NCBI GenBank assembly: GCA_018057825.1
Contig: JAGPCY010000053.1
Coordinates: 1-49,750 of the forward strand
DNA length: 49,750 nucleotides
Source of the DNA: Kofleriaceae bacterium
GTDB lineage: Bacteria > Myxococcota_A > Polyangia > Haliangiales > Haliangiaceae
Direction of reading: 5' to 3'
Part shown: one piece after another, positions 31,639 to 40,058 of the stretch
Position numbering within the stretch: the first letter of the stretch is position 1
How the letters are laid out: each line of letters begins with the position of its first letter
Program-made: the position numbers and the translations under genes
Notes under the pieces: generated by a model
Seen by the model: the letters and a program-made list of their open reading frames with translations, nothing else
What the model was told of the DNA's origin: nothing
Database searches by the model: none

Positions 31639-33837
31639 CTACGGCACCACGAAGTCACGGAAAAGCTCGCCGTCGGGTGGACACAACTCGTACACGCGCA
31701 GCTCTTCCTTCAGTGTTGCCTTGGTAGCGCCTTCGTCGAAGCACGCCCGGAACACCTCGAAGTTGCCAGTCAGCTCGGCACGCTTGGTCTTTCCGCGCAA
31801 CGCATCAGTGATGTTGTCGATCCCTGCCTTGATCTGCTCGTTCCCCCGCACCCTCGCCTTGTCATTGTTCGGCTTGATCTCCACCACGTAACACACGTTC
31901 CCGTCCACCCGGATGCAGTCGATCCTCCGGTTCCCGACCGACAGCTCCGCCACCGTGCACTTGCTCGAGTCCGCCTGGATCCGCTTGTGCTCGTTCTTAC
32001 CGGTCTCCATCTTGGCCCGGAGCTGCGGGTCGTTGCTGCCGTAGAGCTCGTCGTTCATCACGTTGGTCAAGCTGGCGATGACCCGGGCGATCCGCTCCTT
32101 GGCCTTCTCGGCGCCCTTCTTCACCTCGTCGTCGTTCTTGGCCAGCAGCCGGTCCGCGGTCGCGGTCATGGTCGCGGCCTCGCTGCGGATCGTCGACCAG
32201 CGCGGGCCGATGCGGTCGCGCATCCGGTCGGCGATCTGCTTGACCCGGGCCTCGACCTCGGCGCCGGCCTCCGGGTCGCCGGGCGAGTCGTCCAGGTTGC
32301 ACACCGCCTCGCGGACCGCGGCCGTGTCCTGCTTGTACCAGCCGCGCAGCTCGACGATCCCGTCGTACCAGCGCTGCACCTCGTTCTGTAGCAACAGCAG
32401 CTCGCGCTCGTTGGACGAGATCGACTCGTCGATGGCCTTCACCGCCTTGATCACCGTCGGGTTGTCCTCGCCCCGCGCCAGGTCATCGCAGGCCGCGTGG
32501 GCCGCCTCGCGGGCCTTCTTCCAGTGCTCGAACATCGCGCTGGCCGAGGCCCGGCTGCGCTCGGCGACGTCGCGCCACCGGCCCTCGCTGGGCGTGAACC
32601 GCCCCGCCTCGCTCATGGCGCGCTCCATCGCGCTGTGCTGCTGATCGGTCTTGGCGAGCCCGTCCTTGATCGGGCCGGCCAGGTTGCGGGCGAAGGTCGG
32701 GATCATGGTCTTGCCCTTGGTGTCCTGGACGTCGACATAGCGTCGCACGACCTCGCCGAGGCGCGCGTTCGCCTCGCCGCACTTCTCGGGCGCCCGATCG
32801 GCGGCGAACTGCGCCTGCTTGAGGAGCCGGAGCTGGGCGACGGCCTCGCGGTTGGCCCGCGCGATCGCGCGCCAGGTCTCGACCCGCCGCCGCGCCTCGG
32901 GGTCGGCGCCGCGGACTCGATCGAGCTGCTCGAGGTTGCGCTCGAGATCGCCGAGCCGGCTCTCGGCCGCGCCGAGGTCGCTATCCGACGAGTCGCCCTC
33001 GAGGCGATCGAGGGACGACGCGATCTCGCCGAGCTGGCGATCCATCGCCTCGTACAGCGCCTCGATGCCGCGCTTGCCCTCGTACAGCTTGCGCATGGCC
33101 TCCTCGACGGCGGGGTTGCGGTCCTCGCGCGCCAGGTAACCGCACACGTCGTCGCGCTTCACCTGCTCGTGCTGGCGCTGGGTGTGCTCGAGGAGGGCGC
33201 GGGCCGCCGACGCCAGGTTGCCTCGCACGTCGCTCCACCGACCGTCGCTGTAGGAGAAGTCGTCGGCGCGGTCGGCCCAGGTCGCCATCTCGGAGCGGAT
33301 CCGCTCGCCTTGCTCGAGGGCGTCCTTGCCGACGCGACCGAACTCCCGCGCCAGCTTCGGGATCTCGTCGGCGCCGCGCGGGTCACCGGCGTTGGTGTAG
33401 GCGCGCATCCGCTCGGCCAGCTCGCGGCCGGCGGTCTCGCATCGGCGCGGCCACTCGTCGAGCTTGCGGTAGCCGTTCTTCAGCTCGCGCAGGTAGCCGG
33501 CGTGGTCGCGGTAGCGACTGGCGATGTCGGGGTACGACTCGCCGATCTTGCGGGCGTCGGAGTCGTCCTCGGCCTCGTTCTTCAGGTCGCGGGCTTTCTC
33601 GGCGACCCGACCGGCGTAGTCGATCGTCCGCTCGAGGTCGGAGGTCCCCGAGTCGCCCGGGACGTCGCGCAGCTCGCTGGCGATGTCCGACAACAGGCGA
33701 TCGATCTCGTCGCGCAAGCGCCGCCGCGACGACTCGTCGGCGGAGGCCAGCGGCGGCAGCGCGGTCGCTCCGGCGGCGACGACGCCAGCGGTGATGGCGA
33801 GGGCAAGATATCGGCGGCGACGTAGCTTGACGGTCAT
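31639..33837 (-). CDS. Sec-exported helical repeat protein with PD-(D/E)XK-like C-terminus (candidate toxin)
   Basis: A 732-residue protein with a Sec signal peptide (1-33, ending LASA-DE). Residues about 61-500 are two tandem copies of a 220-residue helical module: GDSGTSDLE at 61 pairs with GDSSDSDLG at 281, RRCETAG (131) with EKCGEAN (351), GRWSDV (199) with GRWRDV (419), and LAREDRNP (235) with LARGEDNP (453). A partial third copy begins near 520. The last 120 residues (613-732) change character: Glu631, Asp640 in NRRIDC, and Glu653-x-Lys655 in VVEIKP make the D...ExK layout of restriction-endonuclease-fold nucleases, with five cysteines around it. The GGGGAGG ribosome site is strong. The downstream cytosolic gene looks like an immunity protein. 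I infer an exported nuclease toxin; the activity is untested. Confidence 0.62.
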   Translation of the reverse strand: MTVKLRRRRYLALAITAGVVAAGATALPPLASADESSRRRLRDEIDRLLSDIASELRDVPGDSGTSDLERTIDYAGRVAEKARDLKNEAEDDSDARKIGESYPDIASRYRDHAGYLRELKNGYRKLDEWPRRCETAGRELAERMRAYTNAGDPRGADEIPKLAREFGRVGKDALEQGERIRSEMATWADRADDFSYSDGRWSDVRGNLASAARALLEHTQRQHEQVKRDDVCGYLAREDRNPAVEEAMRKLYEGKRGIEALYEAMDRQLGEIASSLDRLEGDSSDSDLGAAESRLGDLERNLEQLDRVRGADPEARRRVETWRAIARANREAVAQLRLLKQAQFAADRAPEKCGEANARLGEVVRRYVDVQDTKGKTMIPTFARNLAGPIKDGLAKTDQQHSAMERAMSEAGRFTPSEGRWRDVAERSRASASAMFEHWKKAREAAHAACDDLARGEDNPTVIKAVKAIDESISSNERELLLLQNEVQRWYDGIVELRGWYKQDTAAVREAVCNLDDSPGDPEAGAEVEARVKQIADRMRDRIGPRWSTIRSEAATMTATADRLLAKNDDEVKKGAEKAKERIARVIASLTNVMNDELYGSNDPQLRAKMETGKNEHKRIQADSSKCTVAELSVGNRRIDCIRVDGNVCYVVEIKPNNDKARVRGNEQIKAGIDNITDALRGKTKRAELTGNFEVFRACFDEGATKATLKEELRVYELCPPDGELFRDFVVP

Positions 33838-33858
33838 AGGTCCTCCCCTGGCTCGCCG

Positions 33859-33879
33859 CGGGCGCGCGCCGCGCGCCCG
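33859..33879 (-). promoter_or_regulatory. 9-bp GC hairpin in the leader of the candidate toxin gene
   Basis: CGGGCGCGC, GCC, GCGCGCCCG form a perfect stem with a 3-nt loop, 21 nt upstream of the ATG. A TATCAT hexamer at 33895-33900 (sense strand) would start the transcript near 33888 and place this hairpin in the mRNA leader, just before the ribosome site at about 33844-33850. It could restrain translation; the alternative is an operator between the divergent genes. Confidence 0.45.
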
Positions 33880-33980
33880 TCGAGACCGCCGCCGATGATA
33901 TCGGTCGCGTCACTCCCCTGGTATCACCCGGGGCGGGTGAGCTGGTGGCGCGGCAGCGGACGACGGCGCGAGACCTGGGC

Positions 33981-33986
33981 TACGAT
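33981..33986 (+). promoter_or_regulatory. -10 hexamer TACGAT for the 33996 gene
   Basis: TACGAT ends 9 nt before the chosen ATG at 33996 and is part of the reason for choosing that start. Confidence 0.4.
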
Positions 33987-33995
33987 CGCCGCTTC

Positions 33996-35504
33996 ATGCG
34001 TCGGGCGTTCGTCACCTCGCTGCTGTTCGCGTTCGCGGGCTTCGCGCTCCTGTTCGGCGTCGAGTTCCTGCTCGAATGGAACGCCGCCGGGCGTCCGGGC
34101 CTGGCCGACATGAGCTGGGCGGATCACAACAACGCCAAGCTGGTCGACGTGCTGTCGCCGATGGCGCGCGCCTACAACAACGTCCTGGCGATGCTCCTGG
34201 CGACGATCGGTCTGGCGATCCCGCTGACCGCCAACATGCACACGCCCAAGCTGATCGATCTGTTCCTCCGCGATCGCATCAACCGGGTGGTGCTGTCGTT
34301 CATGGCGCTGGGCGCGGCTCACGTCCTGTTCGTCGGCTACATCATCGGCCCGCGCTTCGCGCCGCTGTGGTCGGTGCGGCTCGCGGTCCTGGCCGCCCTG
34401 GTCGGCTGGGCGCTCCTCATCCCGTACTTCTTCTACGTCGTGCGGTTCCTCGATCCGTCGCGGATCTTGCGCCGGCTCTCCGACGAGACGGTCGGGCTGG
34501 TCGCGGAGGTCGCGGCCAAGCGCGCCGAGCCGGTCGCGACCCAGGAGCAGGTGGCCGAGCGGATCGATCACCTCGGCACGATCGTCCTCAAGTCCCTCGA
34601 TCGCGGCGACCGCGGCATCGCCCGCGAGGGGGTGTGGGCCTTGAAGCAGCTCATCGATCAACACGCGCCCTACAAGCCCCAGCTCCCGCGCGCGTGGTTC
34701 CGCGTCGATCGCGCCGACTTCGTCGGCCTGTCCGAGGAGGCCCTCGATCTCATCATCGACGAGCGCACCTGGTTCGAGATGAAGTGCGGCCACCAGCTCT
34801 TCCTGGCGTACCAGCACGCGCTGCGGAAGGCCTCGGACACCGTGTCGAGCATCTCCGACGCCAACCGCGCGATCGGCCTCAAGGCGATCGCCCGCGGCGA
34901 CGAGGAGGCCCTACGCCTGGCGGTGCGGTTCTTCAACAACTTCCTGCGCGAGGCCATCAAGGCCAAGGACGTCCACGCGGTCTACGACGTGTTCCATCAG
35001 TACCGCCTGCTGGCCAAGGACCTGGGCGACCGCCCGGCGCTCCTGCGCCAGATCGGCCGGCACTTCGTCTACTACGCGGCCATGGCCCGGCAGTACGGCC
35101 TGGTGTTCGCGCCCCAGCTCGCGCTGTTCGACCTCGGCTACGTCGTGCGCCGCGCCTACGAGGCCGGCTCGCCCGCCGCGCCCGATCTCCTGACCAGCCT
35201 CCTCCGTCTGCCGCACCGCACCGGCGCCGACATCCACACCCTCGCGGTCAAGGCCAAGCTCATCCTCGGCGCGTTCATGGTCGGCACCAAGCGCGACGCC
35301 GAGGCCGCCCAGATCGCCGGCAACCTCCACGACGTCGACCGCCGCGAGATCGAGCACGCCCAGGACGAGCTCCTGGCCGCCGACCGCGTGTTCTTCGAGG
35401 TCACCGATCACCAGGTCAACCTCGAGTACGTCCCACCCGAGCGCCGGGAGCCGCTGCGCCGCTTCGCCGGGATCCTTCTCGAGCAGCTCGACGCCTCAGG
35501 GTGA
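33996..35504 (+). CDS. Polytopic membrane protein of unknown function
   Basis: A 502-residue protein. The N-terminal 160 residues hold about four transmembrane helices (about 4-24, 62-82, 98-118 and 125-147). The remaining two thirds are soluble, helical and probably cytoplasmic (LIDQHAPYKPQLPRAWF, RFFNNFLREAIKAKDVHAVYDVFHQY), with a layout loosely like DUF2254-type proteins. I do not recognise a named family. A GTG 51 bp further upstream (33945) would add 17 residues; I prefer ATG 33996 because it opens directly into the first helix and has a -10-like hexamer at the usual distance. It is divergent from the candidate toxin operon. Confidence 0.65.
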   Translation: MRRAFVTSLLFAFAGFALLFGVEFLLEWNAAGRPGLADMSWADHNNAKLVDVLSPMARAYNNVLAMLLATIGLAIPLTANMHTPKLIDLFLRDRINRVVLSFMALGAAHVLFVGYIIGPRFAPLWSVRLAVLAALVGWALLIPYFFYVVRFLDPSRILRRLSDETVGLVAEVAAKRAEPVATQEQVAERIDHLGTIVLKSLDRGDRGIAREGVWALKQLIDQHAPYKPQLPRAWFRVDRADFVGLSEEALDLIIDERTWFEMKCGHQLFLAYQHALRKASDTVSSISDANRAIGLKAIARGDEEALRLAVRFFNNFLREAIKAKDVHAVYDVFHQYRLLAKDLGDRPALLRQIGRHFVYYAAMARQYGLVFAPQLALFDLGYVVRRAYEAGSPAAPDLLTSLLRLPHRTGADIHTLAVKAKLILGAFMVGTKRDAEAAQIAGNLHDVDRREIEHAQDELLAADRVFFEVTDHQVNLEYVPPERREPLRRFAGILLEQLDASG

Positions 35505-35565
35505 ACCGCGGGCTCCGTTCGGAGACTTGTCACCCTTCGCGATACGCATGCTCGCGATTCGACTC

Positions 35566-35571
35566 TATCCT
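35566..35571 (+). promoter_or_regulatory. -10 hexamer TATCCT for the M16 peptidase gene
   Basis: TATCCT ends 7 nt before the ATG at 35579. The 74-bp gap after the previous gene is locally AT-richer than its surroundings. Confidence 0.45.
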
Positions 35572-35578
35572 GTCATCA

Positions 35579-38314
35579 ATGCGTCACCTCCTATGCTTGG
35601 CCGCGCTCGCGGGTTGCGCGTCGTCGTGGGTCGGTCCGCCGCGGTTCGGTTCGCTCGAAACCAACCACCCGCCACCCCTCGACTTCAAACCGACCATCGT
35701 CACCGCGAAGCTCCCCAGTGGGCTCGAGGTTGGGGTCGCGCCCGATCGGCGCACGAACCTGATCACGGTCGCGGTCCGCTATCGCATCGGTGCGGCCGAC
35801 GACCCCGCCGACCGCCCCGGCCTCGCCCACTTCGTCGAGCACCTGCTGTTCGAGCTGCGCGAGCGACCCGGCGGGCCGACCCTCGGTGACGAGCTGGCCG
35901 GGCTGTCGCTGGCCTACAACGCCTGGACCACGCCCGACGAGCTACACTTCACGACCACCGCGCCAGCCAGTGCGCTCGACGCCGTGCTGGCTCTCGAGGC
36001 CCGGCGCATGTCGGCCGGCTGCGCGCAGCTCGACGACGCGACCCTCGCGCGCGAGCGCGATGTCGTGACGAACGAGGACGTCTGGCGCGACAATCCAGAC
36101 GCCCGGCTCCGCGCTGCGCTCACCACGGCGCTGTATCCGCCCGGCCATCGCTACGCGCGCGCCGAGGCGCCTGCGACGGCGCACCTGACCCGGGCCGACG
36201 CCTGCGCGTTCATCGCGACCCACATCCGGCCAGACAAGGCGTTGGTGGTGGTCGGCGGCCCGGTCTCGGCGGAAGAGGTGTTCACCCGCGTCGCCGCGCG
36301 CTTCCCCACCGCCCCTCGCGCCGAGGCGTTCGTGCCGCCCGCGGTAGCGCCAGCGAGCCTCAGCGGGACCAGTCGGCACCGCGCGCCGGTCGCGGTGCCG
36401 GTCGCGGTGGTCGCGGTCCCCGGCGTGCCGTGGGGCCACCGCGGTCACGTCGCCGCCGGCCTGGCCGCCGCGGCGCTGACCCAGGAGCTGCGTGGCCACA
36501 TCGACGACGACCACCCCTGGCTCCTCGCGGTCAACGCGACGACGTTCGGGGGCTGGCGCGCGCCGATCCAGCTCTACTGGCTCGCGGTCGATCGCGAGGA
36601 GCACCTCGACGATGCGGTCGCGCTGTTCTTCACGACCACGGCCGCAGCGCTGTCAGATGACGACCCGGCCAGCTACCGTCAGACCGCGCGGCTCCGGGGC
36701 GCCGGGACCCTGGATGTCGTCGCCGACTGGGATGATGTCGGGCGGCGCGGCAATAGCCTGGCCGACTACCTGCAATACAGCGACACCCCGTTCTACATGC
36801 TGCGCGATCTCAGCGAGCTCTCCAGCGCGTCGCTCGGCGAGCTGCGCGGGGTCGTCCGCGGCTACCGTCGCACCGGCGCGCACGTCGCCCATCTGCTCCC
36901 GGACGGCGATCGCAATGATCCGCGGGACCTCCTGCGGGCCAGCCCGGGAGGGGGGCACGATCTGCCGGTCTGGCGGCGGCCGGTCGATCCGACCGAGGCT
37001 CACCGGCCCCTGGCTCGCGGTGCGCGGCCGCCGGCGATCGCGGTCGAGCGGCGCACGCTGTCCAACGGCCTGGTGGTCGAGCTCGCCCCCGATCCGGACA
37101 GCCCGATCGTCGAGCTCCGCCTGGTGGTGCCGGGCGGAACGCTCGACGAACCCCGCGACCGCCCGGGCCTGGCGACCGTCGCCGCGGAGCTGCTGGACCA
37201 CGACTATCGCCGCCCGTACAAGGTGGCCGACTACGAGGGCATCATCTTCGGGCTCGAACGCGGCACGCAGCTGAGCTCGATCGTCGACGAACGGACGACG
37301 ACCTTCCATGCGCGCGGTCTGGCCGACGCGCCGCGCTGGCATCTGTGGCGGTTGGCCTGGCTGTTTGAGAAGGGCGTCTACGATCCAAAGGACCTGACCG
37401 GGCTGCGTCGCGCGGTCGAGCGCGCGGCCCGGGTGGTCGAGGACGACGACGAGGAGGTCGCGCCGCGCTTCGCCGCTCACCTGTTTGGCGCCGACCATCC
37501 CTACGCCCGCCCGGCCTCCAAGCTCGATCGGCTCCTGTCGATCAGCCGCAGCGATCTCGAGCGCTGGCGTGCGCGCTACTTCCGTCCGGCCGGCGCGCGG
37601 TTGATCGTCAGCGGCGGCTTCGCGAGCGCCGATCTGTGGCCGACCATCGAGGAGCTGTTCGCGCCGATCGCGTCGTCGCCGCCGGCCGAGCGCGCGCCAC
37701 CCCCAGCGCCAAAGCCGAGCGCACAGCCGGTGTGGCTGGTCGACCGCGTGGCCGTCGCCGCCCAGACCGAGATCTCCATCGGCTTCCCGGCGGCCTCCGG
37801 GCCGGTCGCCGATCGTGCGGCGCGGATGATCCTGGCCGAGATGGTCCGCCTGCGCGCCCGCGCCGTCCGGGAACGCATGGGCGCCAGCTACGGCGTCCGC
37901 GCCGCCTATGTCGGCGGCCCCAGCGGCAGCGCCTTGGTCGTGCATGGGGAGGTGGCCGCGGCGCACGCGGCGCCGGCTCTGGCCGAGCTGTTGACCGCCG
38001 TCGACCGCCTGCGCACTCCCGACGCCGACTTCGATCGCGACTTCGTGATCGCCCGTCGGCAAGTCCTGGCCGAGGTCGAGGCCTCGTTCGGGGGCGCCCG
38101 CGCCATGGCGGCGACCTTGTCCTTCCGCGCTCGCTACGACCTGCCCGAGGACGACGACGAGATGCTGGCCCAGGCGATCGCCGACGCCACCGCGTCGACC
38201 GTGCTGGCCGTGGCCGCGCGCGACCTCGACCCGGGCCGCCGCGTCGTCGAGCTCATCGGCACCGCGGCCTCCGTCGATGCCGCGCTCGCCGCGGTCGGCG
38301 CCACCGCTTTGTGA
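35579..38314 (+). CDS. M16 family zinc metallopeptidase lipoprotein
   Basis: A 911-residue exported protein with lipobox LAGC at 10-13. The first M16 half has the inverted zinc motif HFVEH (84-88) and the downstream ligand Glu166 in VVTNEDVW, so it should be catalytically competent. The second half (from about 480, VERRTLSNGLVVELAPDPDSP) keeps the fold but has RPGLATVAAELLDHD where a zinc motif would be, so it is the non-catalytic, substrate-cupping partner. Fusion of both halves in one chain is usual for pitrilysin-like and some bacterial M16 proteins. It probably degrades peptides in the periplasm or at the outer membrane. The frame is open far upstream but the signal peptide fixes the start. 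Confidence 0.9.
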   Translation: MRHLLCLAALAGCASSWVGPPRFGSLETNHPPPLDFKPTIVTAKLPSGLEVGVAPDRRTNLITVAVRYRIGAADDPADRPGLAHFVEHLLFELRERPGGPTLGDELAGLSLAYNAWTTPDELHFTTTAPASALDAVLALEARRMSAGCAQLDDATLARERDVVTNEDVWRDNPDARLRAALTTALYPPGHRYARAEAPATAHLTRADACAFIATHIRPDKALVVVGGPVSAEEVFTRVAARFPTAPRAEAFVPPAVAPASLSGTSRHRAPVAVPVAVVAVPGVPWGHRGHVAAGLAAAALTQELRGHIDDDHPWLLAVNATTFGGWRAPIQLYWLAVDREEHLDDAVALFFTTTAAALSDDDPASYRQTARLRGAGTLDVVADWDDVGRRGNSLADYLQYSDTPFYMLRDLSELSSASLGELRGVVRGYRRTGAHVAHLLPDGDRNDPRDLLRASPGGGHDLPVWRRPVDPTEAHRPLARGARPPAIAVERRTLSNGLVVELAPDPDSPIVELRLVVPGGTLDEPRDRPGLATVAAELLDHDYRRPYKVADYEGIIFGLERGTQLSSIVDERTTTFHARGLADAPRWHLWRLAWLFEKGVYDPKDLTGLRRAVERAARVVEDDDEEVAPRFAAHLFGADHPYARPASKLDRLLSISRSDLERWRARYFRPAGARLIVSGGFASADLWPTIEELFAPIASSPPAERAPPPAPKPSAQPVWLVDRVAVAAQTEISIGFPAASGPVADRAARMILAEMVRLRARAVRERMGASYGVRAAYVGGPSGSALVVHGEVAAAHAAPALAELLTAVDRLRTPDADFDRDFVIARRQVLAEVEASFGGARAMAATLSFRARYDLPEDDDEMLAQAIADATASTVLAVAARDLDPGRRVVELIGTAASVDAALAAVGATAL

Positions 38315-38345
38315 TCGCGCCACGCCGGGGCCCGCCGCTCAGCGC

Positions 38346-38351
38346 TACACT
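38346..38351 (+). promoter_or_regulatory. -10 hexamer TACACT for the second cyclase gene
   Basis: TACACT ends 8 nt before the ATG at 38360, identical in sequence and spacing to the site at 11070-11075. Confidence 0.5.
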
Positions 38352-38359
38352 CGCCGGAC

Positions 38360-39589
38360 ATGGCCGAGCGGCAGACCTGGACCCTGGCGTTCGTCGATCG
38401 CGAGCGCGAGGCGGCCTTCCGCGCGGCCTTTGCGATCGACGTCCGCGGCTTCTATCGCTTGGCCCTGGCCGCGGTGGTGCTCCTGTGGTCGGCCTCGGTC
38501 GGCTTCGATCTTCAGGCCCCACCCGACGAGCGCCTGCCGCTGTACGTGATCCGCTTCGGCCTGGTCACGCCGATCGTGCTCGCGGCTTTGGCGGTCGGCT
38601 TCGCGTCGCCCGCGGTGTTCCTGCGCTGGTGGCAGGTCGCGGCCAACACCGCCTACGCCGCGGTGCAGGGCGGCGTGGTCGGGCTGGTGGCCCTGGCCCC
38701 GGGCGAGATGAGCCAGCTCGTCGTCGGCGGCTTCCTCCTGACCGTGCTCATCGGCGCGGCCCTCGATCTGACCCGGGCGGTGGCGCTGGTCGCGATCGCC
38801 GCCGCCGGCGCGGTCGCGATGATCGCCGCCATGGCGTGGTCGCCCCACGTCGGCATGCGGGCGCTGGTGATCGACGCGCTGTGGATCGTCGTCGCGGTGG
38901 TCGGCGTGGCCTTGATCGCGGTCGCGCTCGAGCGCGGCCGCCGCCAGCGCTTCATCGATCGCGAGCTGCTCGAGCGCGAACGCGCCCGCACCGAGGCCCT
39001 CCTGGCCAACCTCCTGCCGCCGCCGATCGCCGAGCGGCTCAAGGAGGGCCCGCGGGTGATCGCCGATCGCCTCGACGACGTCACCGTCCTGTTCGCCGAC
39101 CTGAAGGGCTACACCGTGCTGTCGACCCGCGAGACCCCCGATCGCATGGTCAATCGCCTCGACCGCGTGTTCTCGGCCTTCGACGAGATCGCCCGCGACC
39201 ACGGCCTCGAGAAGATCAAGACCATCGGCGACGCCTACATGGCGGTGGCCGGCGCGCCGGCGCCGCGCGCCGATCACGCGGCGGCCGCGACCGCGATGGC
39301 CAAGGCGATGATCGAGCGGCTGCGCGACCTCGAGCCGGAGCTCGAGCTGCGGATCGGCCTGGCGTCGGGCCCGGCGGTGGCGGGCGTCATCGGTCGCTCG
39401 AAGTACTCCTACGATCTGTGGGGCGAGACCGTGAACCTCGCCAGCCGCATGGAGTCTCACGGCATCGCCGGGCGCATCCAGATCAGCGCTCGGACCCGCG
39501 AGCTCCTCGGTGACGCCGTCGACGTCGAGCCGCGGGGCGCCATCGACGTCAAGGGCCTGGGCGCGGTGCCGACCTTCCTGGTTCGCTGA
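38360..39589 (+). CDS. Six-helix membrane class III adenylate cyclase
   Basis: A 409-residue cyclase. The N-terminal half (about 30-195) contains about six transmembrane helices with short loops. A helical linker (GRRQRFIDRELLERERARTEALLANLLPP) leads into the catalytic domain. Metal-binding Asp247 (FADLKGYT) and Asp291 (TIGDAYM), the EKIKTIGD lysine and the DLWGETVN segment are present, favouring ATP as substrate. The catalytic domain is closely related in sequence to that at 9086-11059 but the sensor region is of a different type, so the window has two cAMP inputs. The C-terminus ends soon after the catalytic domain. Confidence 0.9.
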   Translation: MAERQTWTLAFVDREREAAFRAAFAIDVRGFYRLALAAVVLLWSASVGFDLQAPPDERLPLYVIRFGLVTPIVLAALAVGFASPAVFLRWWQVAANTAYAAVQGGVVGLVALAPGEMSQLVVGGFLLTVLIGAALDLTRAVALVAIAAAGAVAMIAAMAWSPHVGMRALVIDALWIVVAVVGVALIAVALERGRRQRFIDRELLERERARTEALLANLLPPPIAERLKEGPRVIADRLDDVTVLFADLKGYTVLSTRETPDRMVNRLDRVFSAFDEIARDHGLEKIKTIGDAYMAVAGAPAPRADHAAAATAMAKAMIERLRDLEPELELRIGLASGPAVAGVIGRSKYSYDLWGETVNLASRMESHGIAGRIQISARTRELLGDAVDVEPRGAIDVKGLGAVPTFLVR

Positions 39590-39605
39590 CGGGTTCGCCC
39601 CGTCG

Positions 39606-40055
39606 TCAGCGCGCCGCGAAGTTGCCCGACACCAACGCCGCCACCGACACCGCAGCCAGGTAACACGCCAGACCACCGGCGACGAACAGCGCGGCGATCG
39701 ACACCAGGCGCTGCTGGCGGTTGCGGCGCTCGAGCACCACCACCGCCGTCTCGATCAGGTCGTCGCGCAGCTCCTGACTGACCCAGCGCAGCTTGGTGAT
39801 CGTGCGGATACAGACGACCAGCCCGATCATCACGAGCGCGATACCGGCGACCATCAGCATCGCCGCCGTCGAGCCTGACCGGATCATGTGGGCGCCCGAG
39901 AAGCCGGTCACCGTGATCGTCAGGCCACACAGGCCGATCAAGACCTGGGCATAGGTCTTCACCGTCGCGATCTGGTTCGACAGGAACTGCACGTACTGCG
40001 CCGGCTGGTCGACGAACAGGTCGCGCAGGCGGCGGGCCTCCTCGCGGGTGTCCAT
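39606..40055 (-). CDS. Small three-helix membrane protein
   Basis: 149 residues with a charged amphipathic N-terminus (EEARRLRDLFVDQPAQYVQFLSNQ) and three hydrophobic helices at about 37-56, 64-84 and 118-142. It begins 3 bp after the stop of the peroxiredoxin gene, so the two share a transcript. I do not recognise a family. Its job may relate to the peroxiredoxin only through co-expression. Confidence 0.7.
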   Translation of the reverse strand: MDTREEARRLRDLFVDQPAQYVQFLSNQIATVKTYAQVLIGLCGLTITVTGFSGAHMIRSGSTAAMLMVAGIALVMIGLVVCIRTITKLRWVSQELRDDLIETAVVVLERRNRQQRLVSIAALFVAGGLACYLAAVSVAALVSGNFAAR

Positions 40056-40058
40056 CGG

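Noticed and set aside
34076-35578. A 500-codon upstream extension of the M16 peptidase
   Set aside because: It overlaps the membrane protein gene out of frame, is Arg/Pro-rich and would hide the lipoprotein signal at 35579.
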